A stretch of DNA of 64,000 nucleotides, taken from positions 186,001 through 250,000 of the forward strand of contig NZ_JAIOKB010000002.1 in the NCBI RefSeq assembly GCF_019898765.1, read 5' to 3'. Made by a program: the position numbers and the translations under genes. Shown piece by piece: positions 55,822 through 63,401 of this stretch. Numbering within the stretch: position 1 is the first letter of the stretch; each line of letters opens with the position of its first letter. The notes under the pieces were generated by a model. That model ran no database searches. It saw only the letters and a list, made by a program, of their open reading frames with translations, and was not told where the DNA came from. The stretch is from Sphingomonas yunnanensis (lineage in GTDB: Bacteria > Pseudomonadota > Alphaproteobacteria > Sphingomonadales > Sphingomonadaceae).

Positions 55822-56613
55822 CTATGACATGTTCTGGTTAACGTATTTCAGCATGTCGTCGGTCGCCGAGATCATCTTGGAGTTGACCTCATAGGCGCGC
55901 TGGGTCTCGATCATGTCGACCAGCTCCTCCACGACGTTGACGTTGCTCGCCTCCAGCGTGCCCTGACGGACGCGGCCGCGACCGTCCTCGCCCGGCACGC
56001 CGAGGTTGGCGGCGCCGCTGGCGGCGCTCTCGGTGAGAAAGTTGTCGCCGGTCGCGGTGAGGCCCGCCGGGTTGGGGAAGCTGGCGACCTGGATCTGGCC
56101 GAGGTTCTGCGCCTGGTCCTGCCCCGGCACGGTGGCCGAGACGGTGCCGTCGAGCCCGATCGTGATCTGCGTGGCGTTGGCGGGCACGGTGATGCCCGGC
56201 ATCACCTGATAGCCCTGGCTGGTGATCAGCAGGCCCTCGGGCGAGCGCGAGAAATTGCCCGCGCGCGTGTAGCCGAGCTGGCCGCCGGGCATCTGCACCT
56301 GGAAATAGCCGTCGCCGTCGAGCGCGAGGTCGAGGCTGTTGCCGGTCTGGTTCATCGAGCCCTGCGTCTCGGTGCGCGACGTGCCCTGCACGCGCACGCC
56401 GGTGCCGAGGTTGAGCCCGGTGGCGTATTTGCTCTCCGCGGTCGACTGCGCGCCCGCGGCAGTGACGACCTGGTAGGACAAGGTCTCGAACGAGGCGCGG
56501 TCGCGCTTGAAGCCCGTGGTGCTGACGTTGGCGAGATTGTTCGAGATGACGCGCATGCGCGTGTCCTGGGCGTCGAGCCCGGTACGCGCGATGTGCATGG
56601 CGGACGTGGTCAT
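55822..56613 (-). CDS. flgG: Distal rod protein FlgG
   Basis: The 263-residue protein has the rod/hook N-terminal motif (TGLDAQDTRMRVISNNLANV, STTGFKRDRASFETL) and the C-terminal motif NVNVVEELVDMIETQRAYEV. Length and the YQVVTAAGAQ segment fit FlgG. It lies 8 bp upstream of flgH and 14 bp after flgF. Confidence 0.94.
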   Translation of the reverse strand: MTTSAMHIARTGLDAQDTRMRVISNNLANVSTTGFKRDRASFETLSYQVVTAAGAQSTAESKYATGLNLGTGVRVQGTSRTETQGSMNQTGNSLDLALDGDGYFQVQMPGGQLGYTRAGNFSRSPEGLLITSQGYQVMPGITVPANATQITIGLDGTVSATVPGQDQAQNLGQIQVASFPNPAGLTATGDNFLTESAASGAANLGVPGEDGRGRVRQGTLEASNVNVVEELVDMIETQRAYEVNSKMISATDDMLKYVNQNMS

Positions 56614-56627
56614 GGTCTAATCCTTCC

Positions 56628-57380
56628 TCAGCCCGGCAGGCGCATCACCGATGCGCTCGACTCGTCCATGGATTTGGCCTCCTTGAGCAGGTTGGCCTGG
56701 AGCTCGTAGCTGCGCTGGTTCTCGATCATGTCGACCAGCGCCTCGGTCATGTTGACGTTCGATCCCTCGAGCGCGCCCGCGGTGACCTTGCCATCGAGAT
56801 TCTCGGGCAGCGTCCCGCCGCCGCGGACGTGGAGCAGGTTGTCGAGCCCCTTCACCGTGTCGGAACCGGCGGAGGAGACCAGCTTGAGCCGGTCGATCAC
56901 CTGCGGCTGGCCGCTCTTGTCGCCCTGCGGCACGATCGAGACCGAGCCGTCCGAGCCGATCGCGACCGACTCGTACGGCGGCAGCGTGATCGGGCCGCTC
57001 GAGCCCATCACCAGGAAGCCGTCGCCGGTCTGGAGCGTGCCCGATTCAGAGACGGTGAAGTCGCCGCGGCGGCTGTACGCCTCGCTGCCGTCGGCGCCCT
57101 GGACGGTGAGCCAGGTGTCGCGGTCGCCGAGCGCGACGTCGAGCGGGCGACCGGTCTGCTGCATCGCGCCCGGCGCGCGGTCGGCGTCGCGCACCTCTTC
57201 CGAGGTGGGCGCGCGCGCCGACAGCTGGGACGAGCCGTCGGAGAGGATGATGCGGTCGAACGAGACGCGGTCGGCGCGGAAGCCGGTGGTCGACGCGTTC
57301 GCCATATTGTTGGCGATCGCGGCCTGCGCCTGCATGTGCGCGCGCAGTCCGGTCGCCGCGGTGTAGACCAGCTTGTCCAC
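56628..57380 (-). CDS. flgF: Proximal rod protein FlgF
   Basis: The 250-residue protein begins MDKLVYTAATGLRAHMQAQA, with AIANNMANASTTGFRADRVS, and ends with NVNMTEALVDMIENQRSYEL. The N-terminus MDxLVYTA is FlgF-like rather than FlgG. It follows flgE by 32 bp. Confidence 0.93.
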   Translation of the reverse strand: MDKLVYTAATGLRAHMQAQAAIANNMANASTTGFRADRVSFDRIILSDGSSQLSARAPTSEEVRDADRAPGAMQQTGRPLDVALGDRDTWLTVQGADGSEAYSRRGDFTVSESGTLQTGDGFLVMGSSGPITLPPYESVAIGSDGSVSIVPQGDKSGQPQVIDRLKLVSSAGSDTVKGLDNLLHVRGGGTLPENLDGKVTAGALEGSNVNMTEALVDMIENQRSYELQANLLKEAKSMDESSASVMRLPG

Positions 57381-57412
57381 TTACATCCTCTCCTAGAACC
57401 CCAAGCCCGCGC

Positions 57413-58693
57413 TTACGCGCGGATGTTGAGGATCGACTGCGAGACCTGAGTCGCCGTATCGAGCGCCTTGGCGTTCGCCTGGAAGTTGCGCTGTGCCGCA
57501 ATAAGGTTAACAAGCTCTTCGGTGATATCGACGTTGGAGCCCTCGAGCTGGCCCGACTTCAGGCTGCCGAAGCCCTCCGCCGCGGCGAAGCCGAGCGTCG
57601 CCTTCCCCGAGATGCCGGTCGCCTGCCAGTAGTTGCTGCCGGCCTGGCGCAGACCGGTCGGCGCCGAGAACTTGGCGATCGCCACCTTGCCCAGCGGCAC
57701 GATGTCCGAGTTGGAGTAGCTCGCCTTGATGATGCCCGCGTCGTCGACGGTGATGCCGACCAGCTGGCCGACCGCGACGCCGTCCTGCGTGCGCGCGCTC
57801 ACCGCGGCCGCCGCCGCGGTCTGGGTCGAGCCGGTGAGGTCGAGCGTGATCGACTGCGCCGCGGCGCCCGAGGCCGGGATGAAGTCCTCGAACTGGATGC
57901 TCTGCGCGCCGGTCAGCGCGCCCTTGGTGTCGTAGACCTGCGTGATCGGCCCGGCCTGGGTCGCGCCCTTGGGGGTCAGCATCTGGTCGCCGACATAGGT
58001 GAAGACCTGCCATGTGCCGGTATTCGGCGTCGCGGCGTTGGGCTGCCCCTCGGCGGTGCGGACGTAATAGCTCGTCATCGTCATCGGGTTGCCGTTGGCG
58101 TCGTAGATGCGCGTGGCGACCGAGTTGTTGTACGTCGTCGTGTCGGTGCGCTTGAACGCGGCCGGGTCCTTGACGGTCGCGGTCGACGGGATCTGCACCT
58201 TGGTGGCGACGTTGTTGGTCATCTTCGGCGTGCCGCTGGTCGGCTGGATCTGCAGGTTGGTCAGCGACTTGTCACCGGTCGCCGTGACGTTGCCGTCATT
58301 GTCGACCGGGTAGACCATCAGGTAGCTGCCCTGCGCGTCGATCACGTTGCGGCTCTCGTCCACGGTGAAGGCGCCGGTGCGGGTGTAGTTGACCTGGTCC
58401 GACAGGCCGGTCGACTTCACCACGAAGAAGCCCTCGCCCAGGATCTGCATGTCGAGCGCGCTCTTGGTCTGGTTCGACGAGCCGTCGCTGAACTGCTGCA
58501 CCGTGCCCTTCACCGACACGCCCGAGCCGACCATCTTGCGCGGGTCGGTCGAGACGTTCGACGAGATCACGTCGGCGAACGCGGTGCGGCTCTTCTTGAA
58601 GCCGTTGGTGGAGACGTTGGCCAGGTTGTGGCTGATGACCGACATGTCGGTCTGCATGGCCTGGAGACCGGAGAGCGAGGTGAAGAAGGACAT
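57413..58693 (-). CDS. flgE: Flagellar hook protein FlgE
   Basis: The 426-residue protein begins MSFFTSLSGLQAMQTDMSVI, with SHNLANVSTNGFKKSRTAF, and ends with DITEELVNLIAAQRNFQANA. The central hook domains are shown by ITVDDAGIIKASYSNSD and GLRQAGSNYWQATG. A CAGGAGC site precedes the ATG. Confidence 0.95.
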   Translation of the reverse strand: MSFFTSLSGLQAMQTDMSVISHNLANVSTNGFKKSRTAFADVISSNVSTDPRKMVGSGVSVKGTVQQFSDGSSNQTKSALDMQILGEGFFVVKSTGLSDQVNYTRTGAFTVDESRNVIDAQGSYLMVYPVDNDGNVTATGDKSLTNLQIQPTSGTPKMTNNVATKVQIPSTATVKDPAAFKRTDTTTYNNSVATRIYDANGNPMTMTSYYVRTAEGQPNAATPNTGTWQVFTYVGDQMLTPKGATQAGPITQVYDTKGALTGAQSIQFEDFIPASGAAAQSITLDLTGSTQTAAAAAVSARTQDGVAVGQLVGITVDDAGIIKASYSNSDIVPLGKVAIAKFSAPTGLRQAGSNYWQATGISGKATLGFAAAEGFGSLKSGQLEGSNVDITEELVNLIAAQRNFQANAKALDTATQVSQSILNIRA

Positions 58694-58735
58694 GGGGTTG
58701 CTCCTGGGGTAAGCGGGGGATCAGGGAAGAAGAGG

Positions 58736-59458
58736 TCAGGCGACCTTGCGGATCGCGGCGGGATCGACCGTGCCGAGCCCGGTGACGTTGAGGACAGGCG
58801 AGCCGCCCGGAGGCAGGCTGGCGCTCTCGACCGGCGCCCACACCAGCGAGGCGGCGTCGACGATCACCGAGCCCTTCGCCGCCTCGACCGTGACGGTGTA
58901 CGGGCCGTTCTCGATCTTGTTGCCGGCGTCGTCCTTGCCGTCCCAGCTGTAGCTGGCCTCGCCCGCGGGCTGCGCGCCGAGCTGGATGTTCTTGACGGGG
59001 CGACCGTCCTTGTCGGCGATCGAGACGTTGACGTCGGTCGCGTCGCCGGTCAGCTCGACCGCGCCGGCGATCCCGCCCGAGGTGCGCTCGTACGCGGTCT
59101 TGCCCTCGGTCAGCACGGTGCGGCCGACGAAGCCCATCGCGTCGGTGGCGGTGGTGGAATTGAGCCGCCCGCTGATGCCCGACAGCGTCTGGTTCATCTC
59201 GCTGATGCCGGCGACCGACGAGAACTGCGCCATCTGCGCGACCATCTGGGTGTTGTCGACCGGGTTGAAGGGGTCCTGATAGGCCAGCTGCGCGGTCATC
59301 AGCGCGATGAAGTCCTTCTGCCCCAGCGTCGACTTGCCGGTGGTGGCGCTGACGCCGCTCGCGGTGGTGGTGTTCGAGCGCGCCACGCCGGCGGAGGCGA
59401 AGATCGCGTCCTGCGCGGACTTGTCGATGCTTGAGGTATTGGCGGTGATGCTGGTCAT
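58736..59458 (-). CDS. flgD: Flagellar hook-capping protein FlgD
   Basis: The 240-residue protein has the FlgD N-terminal motif GQKDFIALMTAQLAYQDPFN, PVDNTQMVAQMAQFSSV, then an Ig-like domain (VKNIQLGAQPAGEASYSWDG, ENGPYTVTVEA). It directs hook assembly. It follows flgC by 2 bp. Confidence 0.94.
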   Translation of the reverse strand: MTSITANTSSIDKSAQDAIFASAGVARSNTTTASGVSATTGKSTLGQKDFIALMTAQLAYQDPFNPVDNTQMVAQMAQFSSVAGISEMNQTLSGISGRLNSTTATDAMGFVGRTVLTEGKTAYERTSGGIAGAVELTGDATDVNVSIADKDGRPVKNIQLGAQPAGEASYSWDGKDDAGNKIENGPYTVTVEAAKGSVIVDAASLVWAPVESASLPPGGSPVLNVTGLGTVDPAAIRKVA

Positions 59459-59460
59459 GA

Positions 59461-59871
59461 TCAGCGGCCCATCTTGAGGGTGTCGAGGATCAGCGTCTTG
59501 GCGGTCTGCATGACCTCGACGTTGTTCTGGTAGGTGCGCGCGGTCTCCATCATGTCGACCAGCTCGCGCGATTCATCGACCGCGGCGTCGAAGACGTAGC
59601 CGTCCTTGTTCGCCATCGGGCTGCCGGGGTCGTAGCGTTTGGTCGGCGCCTCGCCCGCGGTGACGATCTGCTGCACGTCGGTGGTGGAGAGCCCGCTGGC
59701 CTCGTCGAAGCTGGTGCGGAACACCGGCTTCATCGTCTTGTAGGCGGCCTCCTCCGAGCCCGCGACGCCGCCGGCGTTGGCGAGGTTCGACGCGGTGGTG
59801 TTCATCCGCGTCAGCTGCGCCGACATGGCGCGGCCAGCGACCTGGAAGATGGTGAGCGGCGAGCCGGACAT
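59461..59871 (-). CDS. flgC: Proximal rod protein FlgC
   Basis: The 136-residue protein contains FQVAGRAMSAQLTRMNTTAS, NLANAGGVAG and the C-terminal ESRELVDMMETARTYQNNVE, diagnostic for FlgC. It begins 4 bp after flgB. Confidence 0.94.
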   Translation of the reverse strand: MSGSPLTIFQVAGRAMSAQLTRMNTTASNLANAGGVAGSEEAAYKTMKPVFRTSFDEASGLSTTDVQQIVTAGEAPTKRYDPGSPMANKDGYVFDAAVDESRELVDMMETARTYQNNVEVMQTAKTLILDTLKMGR

Positions 59872-59875
59872 CGTC

Positions 59876-60217
59876 TTACTCCCCCTTCAGCGCGCGCGTG
59901 ATCTGGCCGATGCGCCCGTTGAGGAACGAGAGCGTCGTCTGGTACTGGACCGCATTCTCGGCGAAGGCGGTCTGCTCGGTGGAGAGCTCCACCGTGTTGC
60001 CGTCCATCGAGGGCTGGGTCGGCACGCGATACTTCAGCGCGTCGCCGACGCCGCTCGCGCCCTGCTGCTCGACCGCGCCGAGCGCGGCCGTGAAGTCGAT
60101 GTCGCGGGCCTTGAAATTGGGCGTGGACGCGTTGGCGATGTTCGACGCGAGCACGCCCATGCGCTGGCTGCGCACCTCCAGGGCTGCTCCGTGAACGCCG
60201 AACAAACTCTCAGCCAC
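59876..60217 (-). CDS. flgB: Proximal rod protein FlgB
   Basis: The protein is 113 residues from the GTG at 60217. An in-frame ATG at 60232 is adjacent, but a GGAGG site overlaps that ATG and is well spaced from the GTG, and the resulting AESLFGVHGAALEVRSQRMG start matches FlgB. The core motif is LASNIANASTPNFKARDIDF; the C-terminus ends ITRALKGE. It is the first gene of the leftward flgBCDEFGHIJKL cluster, with a sigma-54 promoter match about 54 bp upstream. Confidence 0.94.
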   Translation of the reverse strand: MAESLFGVHGAALEVRSQRMGVLASNIANASTPNFKARDIDFTAALGAVEQQGASGVGDALKYRVPTQPSMDGNTVELSTEQTAFAENAVQYQTTLSFLNGRIGQITRALKGE

Positions 60218-60270
60218 TGGCCGAACCTCCATGCGAGACGGGGATCGCCCGTCGCCTTCGCGGAGAGTGG

Positions 60271-60286
60271 AGCAAGCGGCGTGCCA
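60271..60286 (-). promoter_or_regulatory. Sigma-54 promoter for flgB cluster
   Basis: Reading the minus strand, TGGCAC (60286-60281), a 5-bp spacer GCCGC and TTGCT (60275-60271) match the -24/-12 consensus TGGCAC-N5-TTGC fully. The predicted transcription start is near 60260, giving a leader of about 43 nt before the flgB GTG. Confidence 0.85.
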
Positions 60287-60336
60287 AATGCTGTCACGAC
60301 GGTGATGGAGCGCAAGGGAAGCGTGAGGCGGCAAAG

Positions 60337-60417
60337 GCTTGCCGGTTGCCGGCCGGGTTTGCCGGCAAGCGCGGCAGCCGGGCGGTTGCCGGTTGCCTGC
60401 CGGTTGCCGGCTGCCGC
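60337..60417. promoter_or_regulatory. TTGCCGG-rich repeat array upstream of the flgB sigma-54 promoter
   Basis: About six TGCCGG or TTGCCGG units occur within 81 bp, in both orientations, including the perfect palindrome TTGCCGGCAA (60359-60368) and the pair GCTTGCCGG (60337-60345) / CCGGCAAGC (60362-60370). The array lies about 50-130 bp upstream of the -24 element, the usual place for an enhancer-binding activator such as FleQ, FlrC or FlbD. The activator is not known here. Confidence 0.5.
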
Positions 60418-60426
60418 GACCACGAA

Positions 60427-60542
60427 CGCTATCGTGCTCCGGCGAAGGGCCGGAGCCCAGGTGGGATGGCCGTAGCGGTCGTCACAGAGGCCAACCCAAC
60501 TCGGCGCCGGGAGGGGTGGCGGCTACCCCCCCTTCTCTCTTC
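60427..60542. other. Intergenic stretch with a CCGGCG-type hairpin
   Basis: A hairpin GCTCCGGCGAAGGGCCGGAGC at about 60437-60457 is followed by CCCAGGTGGGATGGCCG, as in the repeats near 21788. No gene is visible. Confidence 0.4.
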
Positions 60543-60636
60543 GTCATCCTGAGCTTGTCTCAGGATCCACCGTGCCGCGACCTCCGATGCCGAGGCGCTC
60601 GTGGGCCAGTGGATCCTGAAACGAGTTCAGGATAAC
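60543..60636. repeat. 94-bp palindromic repeat, copy 8
   Basis: The arms read GTCATCCTGAGCTTGTCTCA and the inverted GAAACGAGTTCAGGATAAC. It lies between the divergent flagellar clusters. A second CCGGCG-type hairpin follows at about 60669-60690. Confidence 0.88.
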
Positions 60637-60795
60637 GCTTTGGAGAGCGGTAGCCCCGCTTCGCTCCACCCCGGCGGACGCCGGGATCCAGTTGGGGGAC
60701 GTACACGAGAGCGACCACCGCCGTCCCGCCTAGACCCCCGCGTACGTCGGGGTGGACCCGGAAAAGCGGCGACGATCCAAGCGCCGATCAGCATC

Positions 60796-60811
60796 TGGCC
60801 CGCCGTTTGCA
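60796..60811 (+). promoter_or_regulatory. Sigma-54 promoter upstream of the motA-like gene
   Basis: TGGCCC (60796-60801), spacer GCCGT, TTGCA (60807-60811) matches the -24/-12 consensus with one difference. The predicted transcription start is near 60822, only about 2 nt before the ATG at 60824, which would give a leaderless or nearly leaderless mRNA. Confidence 0.7.
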
Positions 60812-60823
60812 ACACAGGCGGGC

Positions 60824-61549
60824 ATGACCCCCGGCATGTTCCTCGACCCCGCCGCGCTCGCCATCGTGTTCGGCGGCACCGCGCTCGCCGCGGCGCTGCG
60901 CACGCCCGCGCGCGACCTCGGGCGCGCGCTGCTCGCATTGCGCGTGCTGCCGCGCCGCCGCTTCCGCGCGGATGACCGGCTCGACCAGATCGCCGCGCTC
61001 GGCCGCATCGCCGCCCGCCACGGCGTCCACGCGCTCGACCGCAGCGTGATCCACGACACCGACGTCGCCGCCGCGGTGGCGCTGATCGTCGACGGCGCGC
61101 AGCCGCAGGCGGTGATCGACTCGCTCGACACCGCGCGCCGCGCCCGCATCGAGCGCCACCGCCTCGTCTCCGACTGCTGGGCCGGCGTCGCCGAGGCCGC
61201 GCCTGCGCTCGGCATGGTCGGCACGTTGGTCGGCCTGGTCGCGATGTTCACCCGGATGAGCGACCCCGGCGCGATCGGCGCCGCCATGGCGGTGGCGCTG
61301 CTCGCTACCTTATATGGCGCGCTGCTCGCCAACCTCGTCGCCGCGCCGATCGCCACCCGGCTGCGCGCCGCCGCGCGCGCCGAGGCGATCGAACGCGCCC
61401 GCCTCGTCGCCCCGCTCGCCGAGCTCGCCGCGCGCGAGGCGCCGCGCGTGCGCGCCGGCGCGCGGGTCCAGCCCGCGCCCGAGCCGGTCGCCGTCGCGGA
61501 CGACGAGGCCGAGGACAACGAGGCCATGCCGCGCGAGCGGGCGGCATGA
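60824..61549 (+). CDS. MotA/PomA-like stator protein lacking the first membrane helix
   Basis: The protein is 241 residues from the ATG at 60824. The MotA/PomA core is clear: AEAAPALGMVGTLVGLVAMF, then IGAAMAVALLATLYGALLAN and LVAAPIATRL, with the two conserved Pro (127 and 175). A hydrophobic segment at residues 8-24 (DPAALAIVFGGTALAAA) corresponds to the usual second helix, so three helices rather than four are predicted. The cytoplasmic loop ARRARIERHR carries charges like those that meet FliG. The C-terminus is acidic. It overlaps the motB-like gene by 4 bp. Confidence 0.8.
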   Translation: MTPGMFLDPAALAIVFGGTALAAALRTPARDLGRALLALRVLPRRRFRADDRLDQIAALGRIAARHGVHALDRSVIHDTDVAAAVALIVDGAQPQAVIDSLDTARRARIERHRLVSDCWAGVAEAAPALGMVGTLVGLVAMFTRMSDPGAIGAAMAVALLATLYGALLANLVAAPIATRLRAAARAEAIERARLVAPLAELAAREAPRVRAGARVQPAPEPVAVADDEAEDNEAMPRERAA

Positions 61550-62067
61550 GCGACGAGGATCTCCTCGCCGACGACGCCCCCGCGCGCGCGCTGTGGCTGA
61601 TGACGCTGGCCGATCTCGCGCTGCTGCTCGTCGGCTTCTTCGTGCTGCTTCAGGCCAACCGGCAGCTCGACCCGCGCGCGCTCGCGGCCGGCCTGGCCCA
61701 GGGCTTCGGCGTCGAGGCGCCCGCGGCGATGCCGGTGGCGAGCTACGGCGTCGACGGCTTCGTGCCCGGCAGCGCGACGCCCCCGGGCACCCCCGCCGGC
61801 CTCGCCGCCTGGGCACGCGCCGAGCTGCGCGACCCGCGCGTGAGCCTCACCGTCACCGGAGCGACCGACGGCACCGTCGCGGATGTCGACCCGCACTCAC
61901 GCAGCGCCACCCTCCTCGCCGCCGATCGCGCGCGCGCGGTCGCCGCGGCGCTCGCCGCCGCGGGCGTGCCCGACACGCGGCTCGGCCTCGCCACCGCGGT
62001 GCGCCCCGGCCGCCGCCAGGTACTCGTCACGCTCGCCTTCGCGGGCGAACAAGGAAAGAAGCCATGA
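61546..62067 (+). CDS. MotB-like protein with degenerate peptidoglycan-binding domain
   Basis: The 173-residue protein has one membrane helix, ALWLMTLADLALLLVGFFVL, in which Asp23 matches the proton-carrying Asp32 of E. coli MotB. The rest is much shorter than typical MotB (about 300 residues). A weak OmpA-like part can be seen (SLTVTGATDGTVADVD, AADRARAVAAALAAAGVPDT), but the usual GHTD and Arg motifs are altered. It may be a reduced stator subunit. It overlaps the neighbours on both sides by 4 bp (ATGA). Confidence 0.75.
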   Translation: MSDEDLLADDAPARALWLMTLADLALLLVGFFVLLQANRQLDPRALAAGLAQGFGVEAPAAMPVASYGVDGFVPGSATPPGTPAGLAAWARAELRDPRVSLTVTGATDGTVADVDPHSRSATLLAADRARAVAAALAAAGVPDTRLGLATAVRPGRRQVLVTLAFAGEQGKKP

Positions 62068-62579
62068 TCGCCGCCCTCCTCCTCACCGCCGCCGCGACCG
62101 GCGCCGGCTTCCAGGACACCGCCGCACTCGACCGCGCCGTTGCCGCCTTCACCGCACGCCCGATCGGTAGCGAGGGCGGCGCGCGCGCGCCGGTCGACGC
62201 GCGGCTGCGCCTCGCCGCCTGCCCGATGGTGGCGATGTCGTGGCGCACCGAGGTGCATGACGCGGTCGTGATCGCCTGCGCCGGTCCGGCGTGGCGCCTG
62301 TTCGTCCCCGTGATCGCGCCGCCGCGACCCAGCGGCGTGGTGGCCTCGCGCGCCGCCGCCGCCGCGGTGCCGGTGCGCGCCGACCCGGTGATCCGCCGCG
62401 GCGACGCGGTGACGATCGAGGCGGGCAGCGACGGCTTCGCGATCACGCGCGAGGGCGTGGCGATCGCCGACGCCGCTCCCGGCGCGCGCGTGATGATCAA
62501 GGTCGACGACGCGCCGCGCCCGGTGCAGGCAGTGGCGGTCGAGGCGGGGCGCGCGACGCTGCCCGGCTGGCCCGAATGA
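62064..62579 (+). CDS. flgA: Flagella basal body P-ring formation protein FlgA
   Basis: The protein is 171 residues from the ATG at 62064, which follows AAGGAAAG and overlaps the motB-like stop. A short signal peptide (MIAALLLTAAATGAG) precedes the mature part; the C-terminal SAF/FlgA domain shows VPVRADPVIRRGDAVTIEAG, DGFAITREGVAIADAAPGA and VQAVAVEAGRATLPG. It is a periplasmic chaperone for P-ring (FlgI) assembly. Confidence 0.85.
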   Translation: MIAALLLTAAATGAGFQDTAALDRAVAAFTARPIGSEGGARAPVDARLRLAACPMVAMSWRTEVHDAVVIACAGPAWRLFVPVIAPPRPSGVVASRAAAAAVPVRADPVIRRGDAVTIEAGSDGFAITREGVAIADAAPGARVMIKVDDAPRPVQAVAVEAGRATLPGWPE

Positions 62580-62597
62580 GCGGCGATAAAAAAGTCC

Positions 62598-62624
62598 TAA
62601 AGTTGCGCCACGGCCCGTCGTTTT
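62598..62624 (+). promoter_or_regulatory. Possible sigma-28 promoter upstream of flgM
   Basis: TAAAGTTG (62598-62605), an 11-bp spacer and GTCGTTTT (62617-62624) resemble the FliA consensus TAAAGTTT-N11-GCCGATAA. The -35 half is close; the -10 half matches only partly. FlgM genes are often under FliA control in part. Confidence 0.4.
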
Positions 62625-62657
62625 TCCCGATGTCCACGGGGACCGACAGGTGCAGAG

Positions 62658-62954
62658 ATGGTGGAAGCGGTAGGAACATCGACGATCAAGGCGAACGACC
62701 TGCGGGTCGCCAGCGTGTCGCGCGTCAGCGCGCCGACGCCGGCCGCCCCGCTGGCCGCGAGCAATGCGACGACCGCGACCGCGGCGCCGCAGACGCTCGC
62801 CAAGTCGCTCGCGGCCGAGCCGCCGGTCGACGGGGATCGGGTGCAGCAGATCAAGACCGCGATCGCCAACGGCACCTTCCCGCTCTCGCCCGCGACCATC
62901 GCGGACCAGTTCATCGCACTTCGTTTCGACTGGATGGCCAATGAACAGGCGTGA
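62658..62954 (+). CDS. flgM: Anti-sigma-28 factor FlgM
   Basis: The 98-residue protein has the FlgM C-terminal module PPVDGDRVQQIKTAIANGTF, PLSPATIADQFIALRFDW; the N-terminal half is low-complexity Ala/Thr-rich, as in intrinsically disordered FlgM. It binds FliA and is secreted after hook completion. It overlaps flgN by 14 bp. Confidence 0.88.
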   Translation: MVEAVGTSTIKANDLRVASVSRVSAPTPAAPLAASNATTATAAPQTLAKSLAAEPPVDGDRVQQIKTAIANGTFPLSPATIADQFIALRFDWMANEQA

Positions 62955-63252
62955 CGCGCTGGTGCGCGTGATCGACATGCTCCACGCCGAGATCGCGGCG
63001 CTCAAGGCGAACGACATGACCGGGCTGGAGCGCGCCACCGGCAACAAGCTGCGCGCGATCGAGACGCTCAAGGCGCTCGGCGACGGCCCGGCGGATGCGG
63101 AGCTGCGCGGGCTGGTCGAGGAGGCCGACCGGCTCAACGACACGTGCCGGATCTACGTCAACCTGATGGCGGCAAATGTCCGCCGCCGCCTGCAACTTCT
63201 TTCCGGCCAGAACGGCGGCGCCTATGGCCGCGCGGGCCTCGCCTACGCCTGA
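62941..63252 (+). CDS. flgN: Flagellar chaperone FlgN-like protein
   Basis: The protein is 103 residues from the ATG at 62941, inside the end of flgM. It is helical with the pattern ALVRVIDMLHAEIAALKAND, GLERATGNKLRAIETLKAL and LMAANVRRRLQLLSGQNGGA, typical of FlgN chaperones for FlgK and FlgL. Position after flgM supports the call. Confidence 0.8.
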   Translation: MNRRDALVRVIDMLHAEIAALKANDMTGLERATGNKLRAIETLKALGDGPADAELRGLVEEADRLNDTCRIYVNLMAANVRRRLQLLSGQNGGAYGRAGLAYA

Positions 63253-63374
63253 AGGGCGCGCCTTCATCTCACACGCTGTTCCCCGGCGCAGGCCGGGGCC
63301 CAGTTGGGGGACGTCTAGCAGGTACTCCCCCTCCCCTTCAGGGGAGGGACCAGAGCACAACTCGCGCCCCCATC
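63253..63374. other. Intergenic region with GC-rich hairpins
   Basis: A hairpin CCCCGGCGCAGGCCGGGG lies at about 63281-63300 and a TCCCCTTCAGGGGA hairpin at about 63333-63347. These resemble the scattered repeats. No gene is visible; the sigma-54 promoter follows. Confidence 0.45.
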
Positions 63375-63390
63375 TGGCACGCCTCTTGCT
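63375..63390 (+). promoter_or_regulatory. Sigma-54 promoter upstream of the transglycosylase gene
   Basis: TGGCAC (63375-63380), spacer GCCTC, TTGCT (63386-63390) is a full match to the -24/-12 consensus. The predicted start of transcription is near 63401, and the ATG at 63402 follows immediately, again implying a leaderless mRNA. Confidence 0.8.
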
Positions 63391-63401
63391 CCACGCAGGG
63401 C

